In this document: positions 1 to 8,181 of the stretch, in pieces
How the letters are laid out: each line of letters opens with the position of its first letter
How positions within the stretch are numbered: position 1 is the first letter of the stretch
From: SZAS-79 sp965279075
Lineage (GTDB): Bacteria > Pseudomonadota > Gammaproteobacteria > Burkholderiales > SG8-39
Length of the DNA stretch: 64,000 nucleotides
NCBI GenBank assembly: GCA_965279075.1
Contig: CBDIHI010000003.1
Span: 27,640 to 91,639 of the forward strand
Reading direction: 5' to 3'
The notes under the pieces: generated by a model
Told to the model about the DNA's origin: nothing
Seen by the model: the letters and a program-made list of their open reading frames with translations, nothing else
Databases searched by the model: none
Position numbers and translations under genes: made by a program

Positions 1-1093
1 AGCTGCCCTCCTTGCCGAGGCGGTTGAACGGCTGGAAGAGCTGCGCGAGCTGTTCCGGCGCGAGGCCGGCGCCGGTGTCCCGCACGCTGATGCGCAGCCT
101 CCCCGCGCCTCCCGGCGCGTACTCCACCACCACGCTCCCGCCCGGCTTGTTGTACTTGATGGCGTTGAACAGCAGGTTGATCATGACCTGCTTCAACCGG
201 GTCCGGTCGACGTTCACGAAGCACGGCTTGTCGAACGCGGAGAAGGCCATACTGATGCCGCGCTTGAGCGCCTGCGGCTCGATCATGGCCCGGCACTCGA
301 GCATCACCTCGCCGAGCGAAACGGGCTCGCGCGACAGGGTCAGCTTGCCGGATTCGATCAGCGCGAGGTCGAGGATCTCGTTGATGAGCTCCAGCAGGTA
401 CCAGCCCGCCTTCAGGATCTGGTCGATGCTGCGCTTTTGCGACGGCGTAGGCGGCGGCGTGCCCGACTCGACCAGTTGCGCGAACCCCAGGATCGCGTTC
501 AGCGGCGTGCGCAGCTCGTGGCTCATGCCGGACAGGAAGTCGGTCTTGGCCCGGTTGGCCTTCTCGGCGGCCGCCATCGCTTCGTTCAGCTTCTGCTCGA
601 CGCGCTTCCTGACCGAGTTGTCGGTGCCGATCAGCAGGTAGCCGATGATGCCGCCCTGGTCGTCGCGCAGCGCGGTGATCGAAACGACGGCGGGGAAGCG
701 GCTGCCGTCCTTGCAGATGTAGGTCAGCTCGTAGCGGTCCTCGATGCCGCGCGAGGCCTTGAATGCAAGCGCCTCGAAGCCGGGCGCGATGGTGGTGGCC
801 AGTTCGACCGACAGGGCCCCTGCGCGGGCCATGACCTCGGCCGGGTCGTGGATGTCGCTGGGGCTGATGCGGTTGACGACTTCGTCGGCCGTGTAACCGA
901 GCATGCGCTCGGCGCCCACGTTGAACAGCTGGATGATGCCTTTCTCGTCGGTGGCGATGATCGAGAAGTTCGCGCTGGTGAGGATCGCATTCTGCAATGC
1001 CCATGCCTTGAGGATGGCATTGCGGTTGTGGGTGTCGAGGACGTCCTCGGGCAGGCCGGCGATGCCGGCCGCATTGATTCCGGTTCCTTGCAT
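1..1093 (-). CDS. PAS-domain sensor histidine kinase (C-terminus beyond window edge)
   Basis: I translated this frame by hand; it is open through base 1. A PAS domain spans about residues 35-160. A HisKA domain follows with phospho-acceptor His192 in SHELRTPLNAILGF. The HATPase domain shows an N box (NLLFNAIKYN, about 305-315) and a G1 box (RDTGAGL, about 338-344). The window ends inside the ATP-binding domain, so about 364 residues are visible and any receiver domain is lost. No membrane segment is seen, so the sensor is probably cytoplasmic. The start is supported by GGAGAG four bases before ATG. The gene is divergent from the M48-like gene, and a regulon site lies 99 bp upstream of its own start. 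Its ligand and partner regulator are not identifiable here. The kinase assignment is secure. Confidence 0.93.
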   Translation of the reverse strand, partial: MQGTGINAAGIAGLPEDVLDTHNRNAILKAWALQNAILTSANFSIIATDEKGIIQLFNVGAERMLGYTADEVVNRISPSDIHDPAEVMARAGALSVELATTIAPGFEALAFKASRGIEDRYELTYICKDGSRFPAVVSITALRDDQGGIIGYLLIGTDNSVRKRVEQKLNEAMAAAEKANRAKTDFLSGMSHELRTPLNAILGFAQLVESGTPPPTPSQKRSIDQILKAGWYLLELINEILDLALIESGKLTLSREPVSLGEVMLECRAMIEPQALKRGISMAFSAFDKPCFVNVDRTRLKQVMINLLFNAIKYNKPGGSVVVEYAPGGAGRLRISVRDTGAGLAPEQLAQLFQPFNRLGKEGS

Positions 1094-1192
1094 GTGCTCT
1101 CCGTGATTAGGGCGTGCCCGCCCTCGCGGGCGTACATGCAGCCACCGCGAAAGGCGGGTGAACTGGGTTAATACTAGCCTTCGTCGAAACGC

Positions 1193-1212
1193 TCTGTGCT
1201 CCAGACCACATA
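1193..1212 (-). promoter_or_regulatory. Regulon palindrome, site 1 (sensor kinase)
   Basis: Read on the minus strand the core is TATGTGGTCTGGAGCACAGA. The left half is perfect and the right half is AGCACAGA. It ends 99 bp before the kinase start at 1093, with the CACAGA end facing the gene. A TAGTAT, a possible -10, follows after 16 bp. See the regulon finding. Confidence 0.6.
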
Positions 1213-1239
1213 GCGGGCGCCCTCACGCGGCGCGGAGGT

Positions 1240-1259
1240 TGGGTGCGCAATCGCACAGA
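1240..1259 (+). promoter_or_regulatory. Regulon palindrome, site 2 (M48-like gene)
   Basis: Core TGGGTGCGCAATCGCACAGA, with a perfect CGCACAGA right half. It ends 79 bp before the ATG at 1339. It sits 27 bp from site 1, back to back with it across the divergent intergenic region. Confidence 0.65.
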
Positions 1260-1338
1260 CCGCGCTTGACGCGGACCGGATCCTGTGGGTGTCGGCATGG
1301 CGCGGGAGCGGCGGCAGCCTCAACACTTAAGGATGTCC

Positions 1339-2163
1339 ATGCGATACGCGGGAACCCTCGCGCTGGCCGTAGCGATGACGCTCTCGGCTTGCGCCCAGTC
1401 GCCGGTGTCTGGGCGGTCCCGTTTCATGGAATTGCCGGCGATCGGCGCGACGCAATCCGACATCCTCTTCGGCCTGAACGACATGCGACTGAGCCTGGGC
1501 GAGGCGCCCTGCGAGGCCGGGGCCGGGCACTGCGGCGACGCCTCCGAGCGCAAGTTCCGCCTGCAGGTCGCGCGCATCGCCGGCCAGCTCGTCCAGGCAG
1601 CGCGCGAACTGCATCCCCAGCTGGACGACCAGGCGGAGGTCTTCAAGGTCAGCGTGGTGAGGGGAACGGTGTCGGCCAGCATGTCCAGCGCAAGCGGCCG
1701 GATTTCGCTGACTTCCGCGCTGCAGGCAATGGACCCGTCCGACGACCTCGTGGCCTTCATCATCGCGCGCGAAATGGGACACGTACTCAACCGGAACGAC
1801 GGGGAGAACAGCTCGGCGGGCCTGGCCGGATCGTTCCTGATCGGGCTCCTCGTGCCCGTGCAGGGCCTGGTCAGGATGGCCGCCTCGTTCTTCGGTTCGC
1901 GTTTCGGGTCGAACATGAATGCGGGGGAGCAGCAGGCGGAATCGGACCTGGTCGCGATGCGCATACTCGAGTGGGCCGGCTATACGGCGCAGTCCCTGGC
2001 CCTGAGCCTCGCGATCGAGGTCGGTGCGCCGGCGTTGAGCGAAGGGAGCTGGGCGCGGGCGTTCTGCTCTTCGGCCCTGCGCGCGGGAGCCCAGCGCCCG
2101 CAGCAGGCGCCGGTCTGCAGAGAGGCCTCACTGGTGGTGGTGTCGGCGCCGCCGGGCTACTAG
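1339..2163 (+). CDS. M48-like metallopeptidase-family lipoprotein with degenerate zinc motif
   Basis: The product is 274 residues and begins with a lipoprotein signal (LAVAMTLSAC), so it should be an outer-membrane or periplasmic lipoprotein. ATG 1339 is preferred over upstream in-frame starts because AAGG lies six bases before it and the signal sequence begins there. The layout resembles M48 periplasmic peptidases of the BepA/LoiP type. A central helix carries REMGH where HExxH is expected. A later EQQAESDLVAMRI matches the family's third-ligand segment (ExxxD). Arg144 therefore replaces the first zinc-binding His. A hydrophobic glycine-rich stretch lies between the two segments. Either the protein is an inactive chaperone-like relative or zinc binding is altered. 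Family membership is inferred from these motifs only. Confidence 0.75.
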   Translation: MRYAGTLALAVAMTLSACAQSPVSGRSRFMELPAIGATQSDILFGLNDMRLSLGEAPCEAGAGHCGDASERKFRLQVARIAGQLVQAARELHPQLDDQAEVFKVSVVRGTVSASMSSASGRISLTSALQAMDPSDDLVAFIIAREMGHVLNRNDGENSSAGLAGSFLIGLLVPVQGLVRMAASFFGSRFGSNMNAGEQQAESDLVAMRILEWAGYTAQSLALSLAIEVGAPALSEGSWARAFCSSALRAGAQRPQQAPVCREASLVVVSAPPGY

Positions 2164-2218
2164 GTCGTTCGCCGGCAGGTCAGTGGCGGTTGTGGTTGTG
2201 TGTGGCGAATTCCTTCCG

Positions 2219-2238
2219 CGTGTGTGCGGCCGCACAGA
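2219..2238 (+). promoter_or_regulatory. Regulon palindrome, site 3 (glycine-zipper gene)
   Basis: Core CGTGTGTGCGGCCGCACAGA. The right half is perfect and the left half keeps TGTG. It ends 102 bp before the ATG at 2341. Confidence 0.65.
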
Positions 2239-2340
2239 AGGATGCGCCGCGGAGGTCCACTGTGTCGGTTCGCCATCCGGTTGCAGCTTTGCGCCGGGAT
2301 CGCCAACCTTACAGGCCGGCCCCCGGCCATGGAGAGCACC

Positions 2341-2850
2341 ATGTCAGAAATACATACGCGCAAAGTCGTCGCCAACGAGGCGGACCTGAACCGCGATCCG
2401 CTATCGGGTGCGACGGGGGCCCATCCGCTCGGCACCGGCGCCGGTGCACTCTCCGGCGGCGTGGCCGGCGCGGCGGTCGGCACGGCGATGGCCGGGCCCG
2501 TCGGCGCCGTGATCGGCGCGGCCGTGGGTGCGATCTCCGGGGGACTGGCCGGCAAGAGCGCGGCCGAAGCGGTCAACCCGACTGCCGAAATCGAATTCTG
2601 GAAAGAGTCGTTCGTGCGCGAGCCCTACTATGTCCAGGGGCGCACGTTCGAGTACTACGCGCCTGCGTTCCGCGCCGGATGGGAAGGCCGCGTGCGCAAT
2701 GACGGACGCACGTTCGAGGAGGCCGAAGCGGGGCTGAAGGCGGAGTACGACCGCGGTCGCGTCGAGATGGATCCCGAGTGGCACGAGGTGCGTCCCGCCG
2801 CGCGTTCGGCCTGGGATCGCGTGGACCGGAACCGGCGCGTCGCCCACTAG
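2341..2850 (+). CDS. Glycine-zipper domain protein, 169 residues
   Basis: The function is unknown. Residues about 25-70 form a long Gly/Ala small-residue segment (repeated GxxxG and AxxxG) that could form a membrane-associated helical hairpin. A charged C-terminal domain follows, rich in aromatic residues (EFWKESF, PYYVQGRTFEYYAPAFRAGW). No signal peptide is visible. Start ATG 2341 is chosen over 2329 because GGAGAG lies four bases upstream. The regulon site 102 bp upstream and the many other small-residue envelope proteins in this segment suggest an envelope-stress role; this is inferred from context only. Confidence 0.75.
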   Translation: MSEIHTRKVVANEADLNRDPLSGATGAHPLGTGAGALSGGVAGAAVGTAMAGPVGAVIGAAVGAISGGLAGKSAAEAVNPTAEIEFWKESFVREPYYVQGRTFEYYAPAFRAGWEGRVRNDGRTFEEAEAGLKAEYDRGRVEMDPEWHEVRPAARSAWDRVDRNRRVAH

Positions 2851-2866
2851 GCGCCCGCGGGGCAGC

Positions 2867-2897
2867 AGGCCGGCCGTGAGACGCAAGGGGCCGGCCT
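2867..2897. terminator. Hairpin between converging genes
   Basis: A 9-bp GC-only stem (AGGCCGGCC / GGCCGGCCT) with a 13-base loop fills the gap between the glycine-zipper gene and gspF. There is no strong T-run on either side, so it may act as a weak bidirectional terminator or an RNA-stabilising structure. Confidence 0.4.
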
Positions 2898-4103
2898 TCA
2901 GCGCACCAGCTGGTTGATCTCGATGATCGGCAGCAGGATCGCGAGAACGATCATCAGGACGACGCCGCCCATCACCAGGATCATCACCGGCTCCAGCAGC
3001 GTCAGCAGCACCGCGAGGCGGCGCTCGAGGGCCTGGGTCTCGAGGTGCGCGGCACGCTGCAGCATCTGCTCTAGCTTGCCGCTCGCCTCTCCACTTGCGA
3101 CCAGGTGGACCATCAGCGGCGGAAACGTTCGTGCCGCGCGCAGCGCGCGCGCGAGGCTCTCGCCCTGGCGTACCCGTTCGATGGCGCCCAGGACGCCCTC
3201 CTGCATGACGACATTCGTGAGCGTGCGCACCCCCGAGTCGAGTGCGGCAAGCAGCGGCACGCCGCCGCCGACGAGGATCGCGATCGTGCTCGCGAACCGC
3301 GTGGTGTTCGCGCCGCGGATCACCGGCCCCAGCCAGGGCATGCGGAGCAGGAGTGCGTGCCAGCGCCGTCGCGGGCCTTCGCGGCGCAGGAGGGCGCGGA
3401 CGAGGGCGACGACGCACACGGCCGCGACCGCCAGGTAAGGCCAGGCCAGGCGCAGGAAATCGGACAGCCCGATCAGCGCGCGCGTCAGCAGGGGCAGGGC
3501 CTGCCGCGATTGCTGGAACACCTGCACGATCTGCGGCACGACGTAGACGAGCAGGCCGGCCACGATGCTGAACGCGACCAGCGTGACCACCAGCGGGTAG
3601 AGCAGGGCCAGCGTCGTCTTCTGCCTGAGGGCCTGGCGCGCGTCGAGGTAGTCGGCAAGGTGTTGCAGCACCACCGGCAGCGCGCCCGAAGTCTCGCCGC
3701 CGTGGACGAGGGCGCGGTAGAAATCCGGGAAGCTGCGGTCGTACATCGCGAGCGCGCCGGCAAGCGACACCCCGGCGGTCACCTCGGTCTTGACGCCGCC
3801 CAGCACCTCGCGGGTCAGCGGGGCGGCGGCTTCCTCGATCAGGGCCGACAACGCGTCCTCCATCGTGAGTCCGGAGGCGAGCAGCGTCGCAAACTGCCGC
3901 GTCACGAGACTCAGCTCGGCCTGCGCGAGGTCGCGGGCCCACGGGCGGCGTGCGCGCTCGCGCGCATCCACCGGGTCGAGCCTGGACGGGTGCAGGCCGC
4001 GGGCGCGCAACTCGGCGCGGGCCTGGCGCGGGGAGTCCGCCTGCAGCACACCGGACACGGCGCGCCCGGCATCGGTCAGGGCCTCGTAGCGGAACGAATC
4101 CAT
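2898..4103 (-). CDS. gspF: Type II secretion inner-membrane platform protein GspF
   Basis: The 401-residue protein is the polytopic platform component that couples the ATPase GspE to pseudopilus assembly. Two repeated T2SSF cytoplasmic domains (about 70-190 and 270-390) surround three hydrophobic segments: LLYPLVVTLVAFSIVAGLL, PYLAVAAVCVVALVRALL and a C-terminal VMILVMGGVVLMIVLAILL. Length and layout are normal. It is the last gene of the minus-strand unit gspC-D-E-F, 10 bases after gspE, and is followed by a hairpin. Confidence 0.96.
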   Translation of the reverse strand: MDSFRYEALTDAGRAVSGVLQADSPRQARAELRARGLHPSRLDPVDARERARRPWARDLAQAELSLVTRQFATLLASGLTMEDALSALIEEAAAPLTREVLGGVKTEVTAGVSLAGALAMYDRSFPDFYRALVHGGETSGALPVVLQHLADYLDARQALRQKTTLALLYPLVVTLVAFSIVAGLLVYVVPQIVQVFQQSRQALPLLTRALIGLSDFLRLAWPYLAVAAVCVVALVRALLRREGPRRRWHALLLRMPWLGPVIRGANTTRFASTIAILVGGGVPLLAALDSGVRTLTNVVMQEGVLGAIERVRQGESLARALRAARTFPPLMVHLVASGEASGKLEQMLQRAAHLETQALERRLAVLLTLLEPVMILVMGGVVLMIVLAILLPIIEINQLVR

Positions 4104-4113
4104 CGCCGTCCGG

Positions 4114-5586
4114 CTATTCGCGCGTCACGCGCACGACTTCCTCGAGGCTGACCACGCCTTCCGCGGCGAGGCGCATGCCGTCGTCGCGCAGCGAGCGCAT
4201 GCCCGTGGAGGCGGCATGGTCGCGCAAGGCCTGCTCGGAGGCGCGGTCGTGGACCAGCCGGCGCAGGTCATCGTCGACCGCCAGCATCTCGTAGATGCCG
4301 GTGCGGCCCTTGTAGCCCGAACGGTTGCAGGCCGGGCAGCCCTGCGCGGAGTACAGCACGCCCCGCGCCGGAGGGACGCCGAGGGCACTGAGCTGCGCCG
4401 GATCCGGACTGAACGGCACGCGGCACTCGAGGCAGAGCTTGCGGACCAGGCGCTGGGCGCCGACGCCGATCATGCTCGAAGCCAGCAGGAAGGGCTCCAC
4501 GCCCATGTCCACCAGCCGGGTCACCGCGCTCACCGCGTCGTTGGTATGCAGCGTGGCGAATACGAGGTGCCCCGTGAGGCTTGCCTGCACGGCGATCTGG
4601 GCCGTTTCCAGGTCGCGGATCTCGCCGATCATCACGACATCCGGGTCCTGGCGCAGGATGGTGCGCAGCGCGCGCGCGAAACTCATGTCGATCCGCGCGT
4701 TGACCTGGGTCTGGCTGATCCCGTCGAGGTCGTACTCGATCGGGTCCTCGACGGTCATGATGTTCAGCGCCTTCGGGTCGAGCCGCGAGAGCGCCGCGTA
4801 CAGCGTCGTCGTCTTGCCGGAGCCTGTGGGGCCGGTGATCAGGACGATGCCGTGCGGTGCCCGGATCAGCGCATCCATCTGCGCGAGCGCCGCAGCGTCC
4901 ATGCCGAGGCGCGCGAGGTCGAGCCGCCCGGCCTGCTTGTCGAGCAGCCGCAGGACGACGCGCTCGCCGTGCCCGGTCGGGATCGTGGAAACCCGCACAT
5001 CGATCGGCTTGCCGGCCACCCGGAGCGCGATCCGGCCGTCCTGCGGCAGGCGCTTCTCGGCGATGTCGAGCTGCGCCATGATCTTCACGCGCGAGACGAT
5101 CGCGGCGTGCAGCGCGCGCGCCGGCTCGATCAGGTCGCGCAGCGTGCCGTCGATGCGCAGCCGCACCACCGAGCGCGTCTCGAACGGCTCGATGTGGATG
5201 TCGGATGCGCCCTCCCGCAGTGCCTGCGTGAAGAGGGCGTTGATCAAGCGGATCAGCGGCGCGTCGTTCTGGCTGTCGAGCAGGTCCTCGATGCGCGGGA
5301 TGTCCTGCAGCAGGCGCGACAGGTCGAGGTCCTGGGCGAGGTCGTCGGCGAGCGCCGCGGCGCCGCCCGGGTCGGCGGCGTTGTACAGCACCGAGACCAG
5401 TTCGCCGAATTCGGCGGCGCCAACGAGCTTCGCGCGGATCGGCACGCCGAGCACGCGACGCACCTCGGCGATCGCGCCGGAGGCCGCGCCTTCGCGCACC
5501 GCGACTTCGGCCGCGTCGCCGGCATAGCCGGTGACCGCAATTCCGTTGGCCGTGGCATACGCGTAGGGGACGGACGGCTTTGCCAT
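4114..5586 (-). CDS. gspE: Type II secretion ATPase GspE
   Basis: The 490-residue cytoplasmic hexameric ATPase powers pseudopilus assembly. The Walker A motif GPTGSGKT is near residue 255. The Asp box and Walker B are in MTVEDPIEYD and GEIRDLETAQIA, followed by a His box (LVFATLHTND). A tetracysteine zinc module near the C-terminus (CLEC ... CPAC) is typical of GspE. The N-terminal domain that should bind GspL is present. It lies 10 bases after gspD and 10 before gspF. Confidence 0.97.
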   Translation of the reverse strand: MAKPSVPYAYATANGIAVTGYAGDAAEVAVREGAASGAIAEVRRVLGVPIRAKLVGAAEFGELVSVLYNAADPGGAAALADDLAQDLDLSRLLQDIPRIEDLLDSQNDAPLIRLINALFTQALREGASDIHIEPFETRSVVRLRIDGTLRDLIEPARALHAAIVSRVKIMAQLDIAEKRLPQDGRIALRVAGKPIDVRVSTIPTGHGERVVLRLLDKQAGRLDLARLGMDAAALAQMDALIRAPHGIVLITGPTGSGKTTTLYAALSRLDPKALNIMTVEDPIEYDLDGISQTQVNARIDMSFARALRTILRQDPDVVMIGEIRDLETAQIAVQASLTGHLVFATLHTNDAVSAVTRLVDMGVEPFLLASSMIGVGAQRLVRKLCLECRVPFSPDPAQLSALGVPPARGVLYSAQGCPACNRSGYKGRTGIYEMLAVDDDLRRLVHDRASEQALRDHAASTGMRSLRDDGMRLAAEGVVSLEEVVRVTRE

Positions 5587-5596
5587 GGCCGTGCGG

Positions 5597-7624
5597 CTAC
5601 CGCGCGGGCAGGGTCGGGGATTCGAGGTCCGGCATTGCGAAGCGCGGCGGCGGCACGGCCCCGGCCTGTTCGCCGCGGATGTACTCGTAGCGGTCGGCGG
5701 CGAGGGTGTCGGCGCGGCCCGCGTCGCGCAATACCGTCGGCCGCAGGAAGATCATCAGGTTGGTCTTGGTGCGCGAGCGCGTGTTGGTGCGGAACAGGCC
5801 GCCCAGCAGCGGCAGGTCGCCCAGCCCCGGAACCTTCGAGACCCCGTCGCTCACCGAGTCCTGGATCAGGCCGCCGATCACGATGATCTGCCCGTCGTTG
5901 ACCAGCACGGTCGATTCCACCGAGCGCTTGTTGGTGATCACGCCGGCCGCGCCAGTGGCGTCGGCGATGCTCGACACCTCCTGGAAGATCTGCAGGCGCA
6001 CGAGCCCCCCTTCCGAGATCTGCGGCCGGATGCGCAGCGTGAGGCCGACGTCCTTCCTCTCGATGGTCTGGAAAGGCGTGGGCGTCGTCGCGGCCCCGGA
6101 GATCGCGTATTGGCCGGTGATGAACGGCACGTTCTGGCCGATCACGATGCGGGCTTCCTCGTTGTCCAGCGTGAGCAGCGTCGGCGTCGACAGGATGTTC
6201 GCGTTGTTGTCGGTCTCAAGCGCGCGCAACAGGACGCTGAGGTTCAGGATCTGCGTGCCGCCGATCGTCACGCTCCCCTTGGCGATCCCGATGTTGAGCC
6301 CGGGGCCGGCGGTCGTGGGATTCTGCGCGATGCCGATGATGTTCTGGCCCGCGCCGCCGAAGTTCGTGCCGCCGACCGGCGCGGCGCGCGTGGAGCCGGT
6401 GCCGCCGAGGTCCTGGAACTGGATGCCGAACTCCGCCGCCTTGCTGGCCGTGACTTCCGCGATCAGCGCCTCGACGTAGACCTGGCGCCTGCGCACGTCG
6501 AGCCGGTCGACGACCGCGCGCAGGTTGTTGTAGACCGCATCCGGTGCGGTGATGATGATCGAGTTGGTGGCGGCGTCCGCCTGGATGATGCCCGCGCTGG
6601 CCACTTGTGAGCCGGCTTGTCCCTGGCGCTGCAGCGGGCCGGCGGGGAGGGCTGCGGCGGCACCCGGCGGCACCGGGGTCGAAGCCGGGGCTGAGGCCGC
6701 GAGTGCGCGCGGCTGGGTCGTTTCCCCCGAGTAGACGGCGCGCAGGGTCTCCGCGATCTTCGCGGCTTCCGCGTTCTTCAGGTAGATGACATGGATGTTG
6801 CCCGCGGCGCTGGTCGGGGAATCGAGCATGGCCGCGAGTTGGCGGACGCGCGCGAGCCGCGAAGGGTCGCTGACACGGACGATCAGGCTGTTGGACCGCG
6901 CATCGGCGGCGATGGTCGTGCGCTGCGCGGGTTCCGCGCCGGGCGCCGCCTGCGAGGGCTCCCCGTAGAGGCGCGTGATCGTCTGCGCCACGTCGAGCGC
7001 GGAGGCGTACTGCAGCGGGATCATGACCGGGTCGGTGCCGGAGGGCTGGTCGATCGCCTGGATGATTTTCTCCATGCGCTGCATGTTGCTCGCGTAGTCG
7101 GTGATCACCAGCGTATTGCCGCCGGGCATCGCCGTGATGGCGTTGTTCGGGGCGATCAGCGGGCGCAGCGCGATCGCGAGTTGCGCGGCCGGTTCATAGG
7201 TCAGGGAGAACACGCGCGTCTGGATCTGGTCTCCGCCGGCGCGTGCGGCGTCACGCGGCCCGTAGGTGGGGCTGCTGTGCAGTTTCGCGTCGGCCTCGGG
7301 CAGGATCTTCACCATGCCGCGATCCTCGATCGCCGCATATCCCTGCAGGCGCAGCGCGGACAGGAATACTTCGTAGACGAGGGCGCGCGACATCGGCTTC
7401 GAGGACAGGATGTTGACGGTGCCTTTCACGCGGGGGTCGATCACGAAGTTCCTACCGGTGATTTCCCCCACGGCCTTGACCACGCCCTCGATGTCGGCGT
7501 TGACGAAATTCAGCGTGACCAGGTCCTGCCCGGCATTTCCGTCGGCGGGCCACGCGGTCGGGCACAGTGCGGACAGGATCGCGAAGGCGAAAGCGCGGAT
7601 GAGCCGGGGCGGGAGGGATTTCAT
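5597..7624 (-). CDS. gspD: Type II secretion outer-membrane secretin GspD
   Basis: The 675-residue secretin forms the outer-membrane channel of the type II system. A signal peptide ends near PTAWPAD, followed by the N0 domain (LNFVNADIEGVVKAVGEITG), N1-N3 repeats and a low-complexity Ala/Pro linker around residue 310. The C-terminal secretin domain contains VPFITGQY and ends MIFLRPTVLRD plus a short tail. The start codon overlaps the gspC stop (ATGA), implying translational coupling. No pilotin gene is seen nearby. Confidence 0.97.
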   Translation of the reverse strand: MKSLPPRLIRAFAFAILSALCPTAWPADGNAGQDLVTLNFVNADIEGVVKAVGEITGRNFVIDPRVKGTVNILSSKPMSRALVYEVFLSALRLQGYAAIEDRGMVKILPEADAKLHSSPTYGPRDAARAGGDQIQTRVFSLTYEPAAQLAIALRPLIAPNNAITAMPGGNTLVITDYASNMQRMEKIIQAIDQPSGTDPVMIPLQYASALDVAQTITRLYGEPSQAAPGAEPAQRTTIAADARSNSLIVRVSDPSRLARVRQLAAMLDSPTSAAGNIHVIYLKNAEAAKIAETLRAVYSGETTQPRALAASAPASTPVPPGAAAALPAGPLQRQGQAGSQVASAGIIQADAATNSIIITAPDAVYNNLRAVVDRLDVRRRQVYVEALIAEVTASKAAEFGIQFQDLGGTGSTRAAPVGGTNFGGAGQNIIGIAQNPTTAGPGLNIGIAKGSVTIGGTQILNLSVLLRALETDNNANILSTPTLLTLDNEEARIVIGQNVPFITGQYAISGAATTPTPFQTIERKDVGLTLRIRPQISEGGLVRLQIFQEVSSIADATGAAGVITNKRSVESTVLVNDGQIIVIGGLIQDSVSDGVSKVPGLGDLPLLGGLFRTNTRSRTKTNLMIFLRPTVLRDAGRADTLAADRYEYIRGEQAGAVPPPRFAMPDLESPTLPAR

Positions 7625-8091
7625 TTCGATGCGCCCGGCACGGGCGGGCGCATCGGTGCTCCCCGCGTTGCCAGGGCAAGTGTTTCGTGCACACCGCCGC
7701 GCTCGAGCGTCACATGGTCCGCAAAGATCGCCTCGAGCCGCAGGCCCGGGGCGATGAGCCCGCCTTCGCGCACTGCCATGGCCTGCTTCGCGTCGAGTTG
7801 CACGACGGCAACCCCGGGCCGGCCGGCGGTGGCCGCGACGACGCCGAGCAAGCGGATCGAAAGCCCGGTCTGGGCACCCGCGCCTTCATGGTGCGCCGCC
7901 TTGCCGAACAGGCCGCCCGCCGCGGCGATCCGGCCCGCCGGCTCCGCGCCGGTGTCGATTCGAGGCGCCTCGCGCGGTCCCAGCCAGGCCCAGGTCCAGT
8001 AGGCGAGAACGAGGCCGAGCAGCGCCAGCGCGGCGAGGCCGAAGGAAGGCACGAATGCGGCCTGGGCGAGTTTCGATCGCCGGTAGGACAT
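7621..8091 (-). CDS. gspC: Short GspC-like type II secretion protein
   Basis: The 156-residue product is the likely inner-membrane link between the platform and the secretin. It has one N-terminal membrane segment (about 10-35) and then the homology-region beta domain (IRLLGVVAATAGRPGVAVVQ, AVREGGLIAPGLRLEAIFADHVTLERGG). It stops there, with no PDZ or coiled-coil domain, so it is shorter than classical GspC (about 270 residues). ATG 8091 is preferred over 8109 because GGGAG lies about ten bases before it. A regulon site lies 55 bp upstream, which makes this the first gene of a second transcription unit separate from gspG-N. Confidence 0.85.
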   Translation of the reverse strand: MSYRRSKLAQAAFVPSFGLAALALLGLVLAYWTWAWLGPREAPRIDTGAEPAGRIAAAGGLFGKAAHHEGAGAQTGLSIRLLGVVAATAGRPGVAVVQLDAKQAMAVREGGLIAPGLRLEAIFADHVTLERGGVHETLALATRGAPMRPPVPGASK

Positions 8092-8146
8092 GTCCACGGG
8101 TTCTCCCAAACAGAAGGGCCAGCATATCGGCGGGGCGCGGATCCCA

Positions 8147-8166
8147 TCTGTGCGATAACCAACATA
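8147..8166 (-). promoter_or_regulatory. Regulon palindrome, site 4 (gspC-D-E-F)
   Basis: Minus-strand core TATGTTGGTTATCGCACAGA matches the consensus at both ends. It lies 55 bp before the gspC start, between gspN and gspC. TATGCT, a candidate -10, follows after 20 bp. Confidence 0.7.
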
Positions 8167-8181
8167 TGGACCGCGCCCGTC

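Noticed and set aside
1158..2702. 514-codon plus-strand frame across the M48-like and glycine-zipper genes
   Set aside because: It is out of phase with both genes, crosses their intergenic region and regulon sites, and its product is Arg/Gly-rich.
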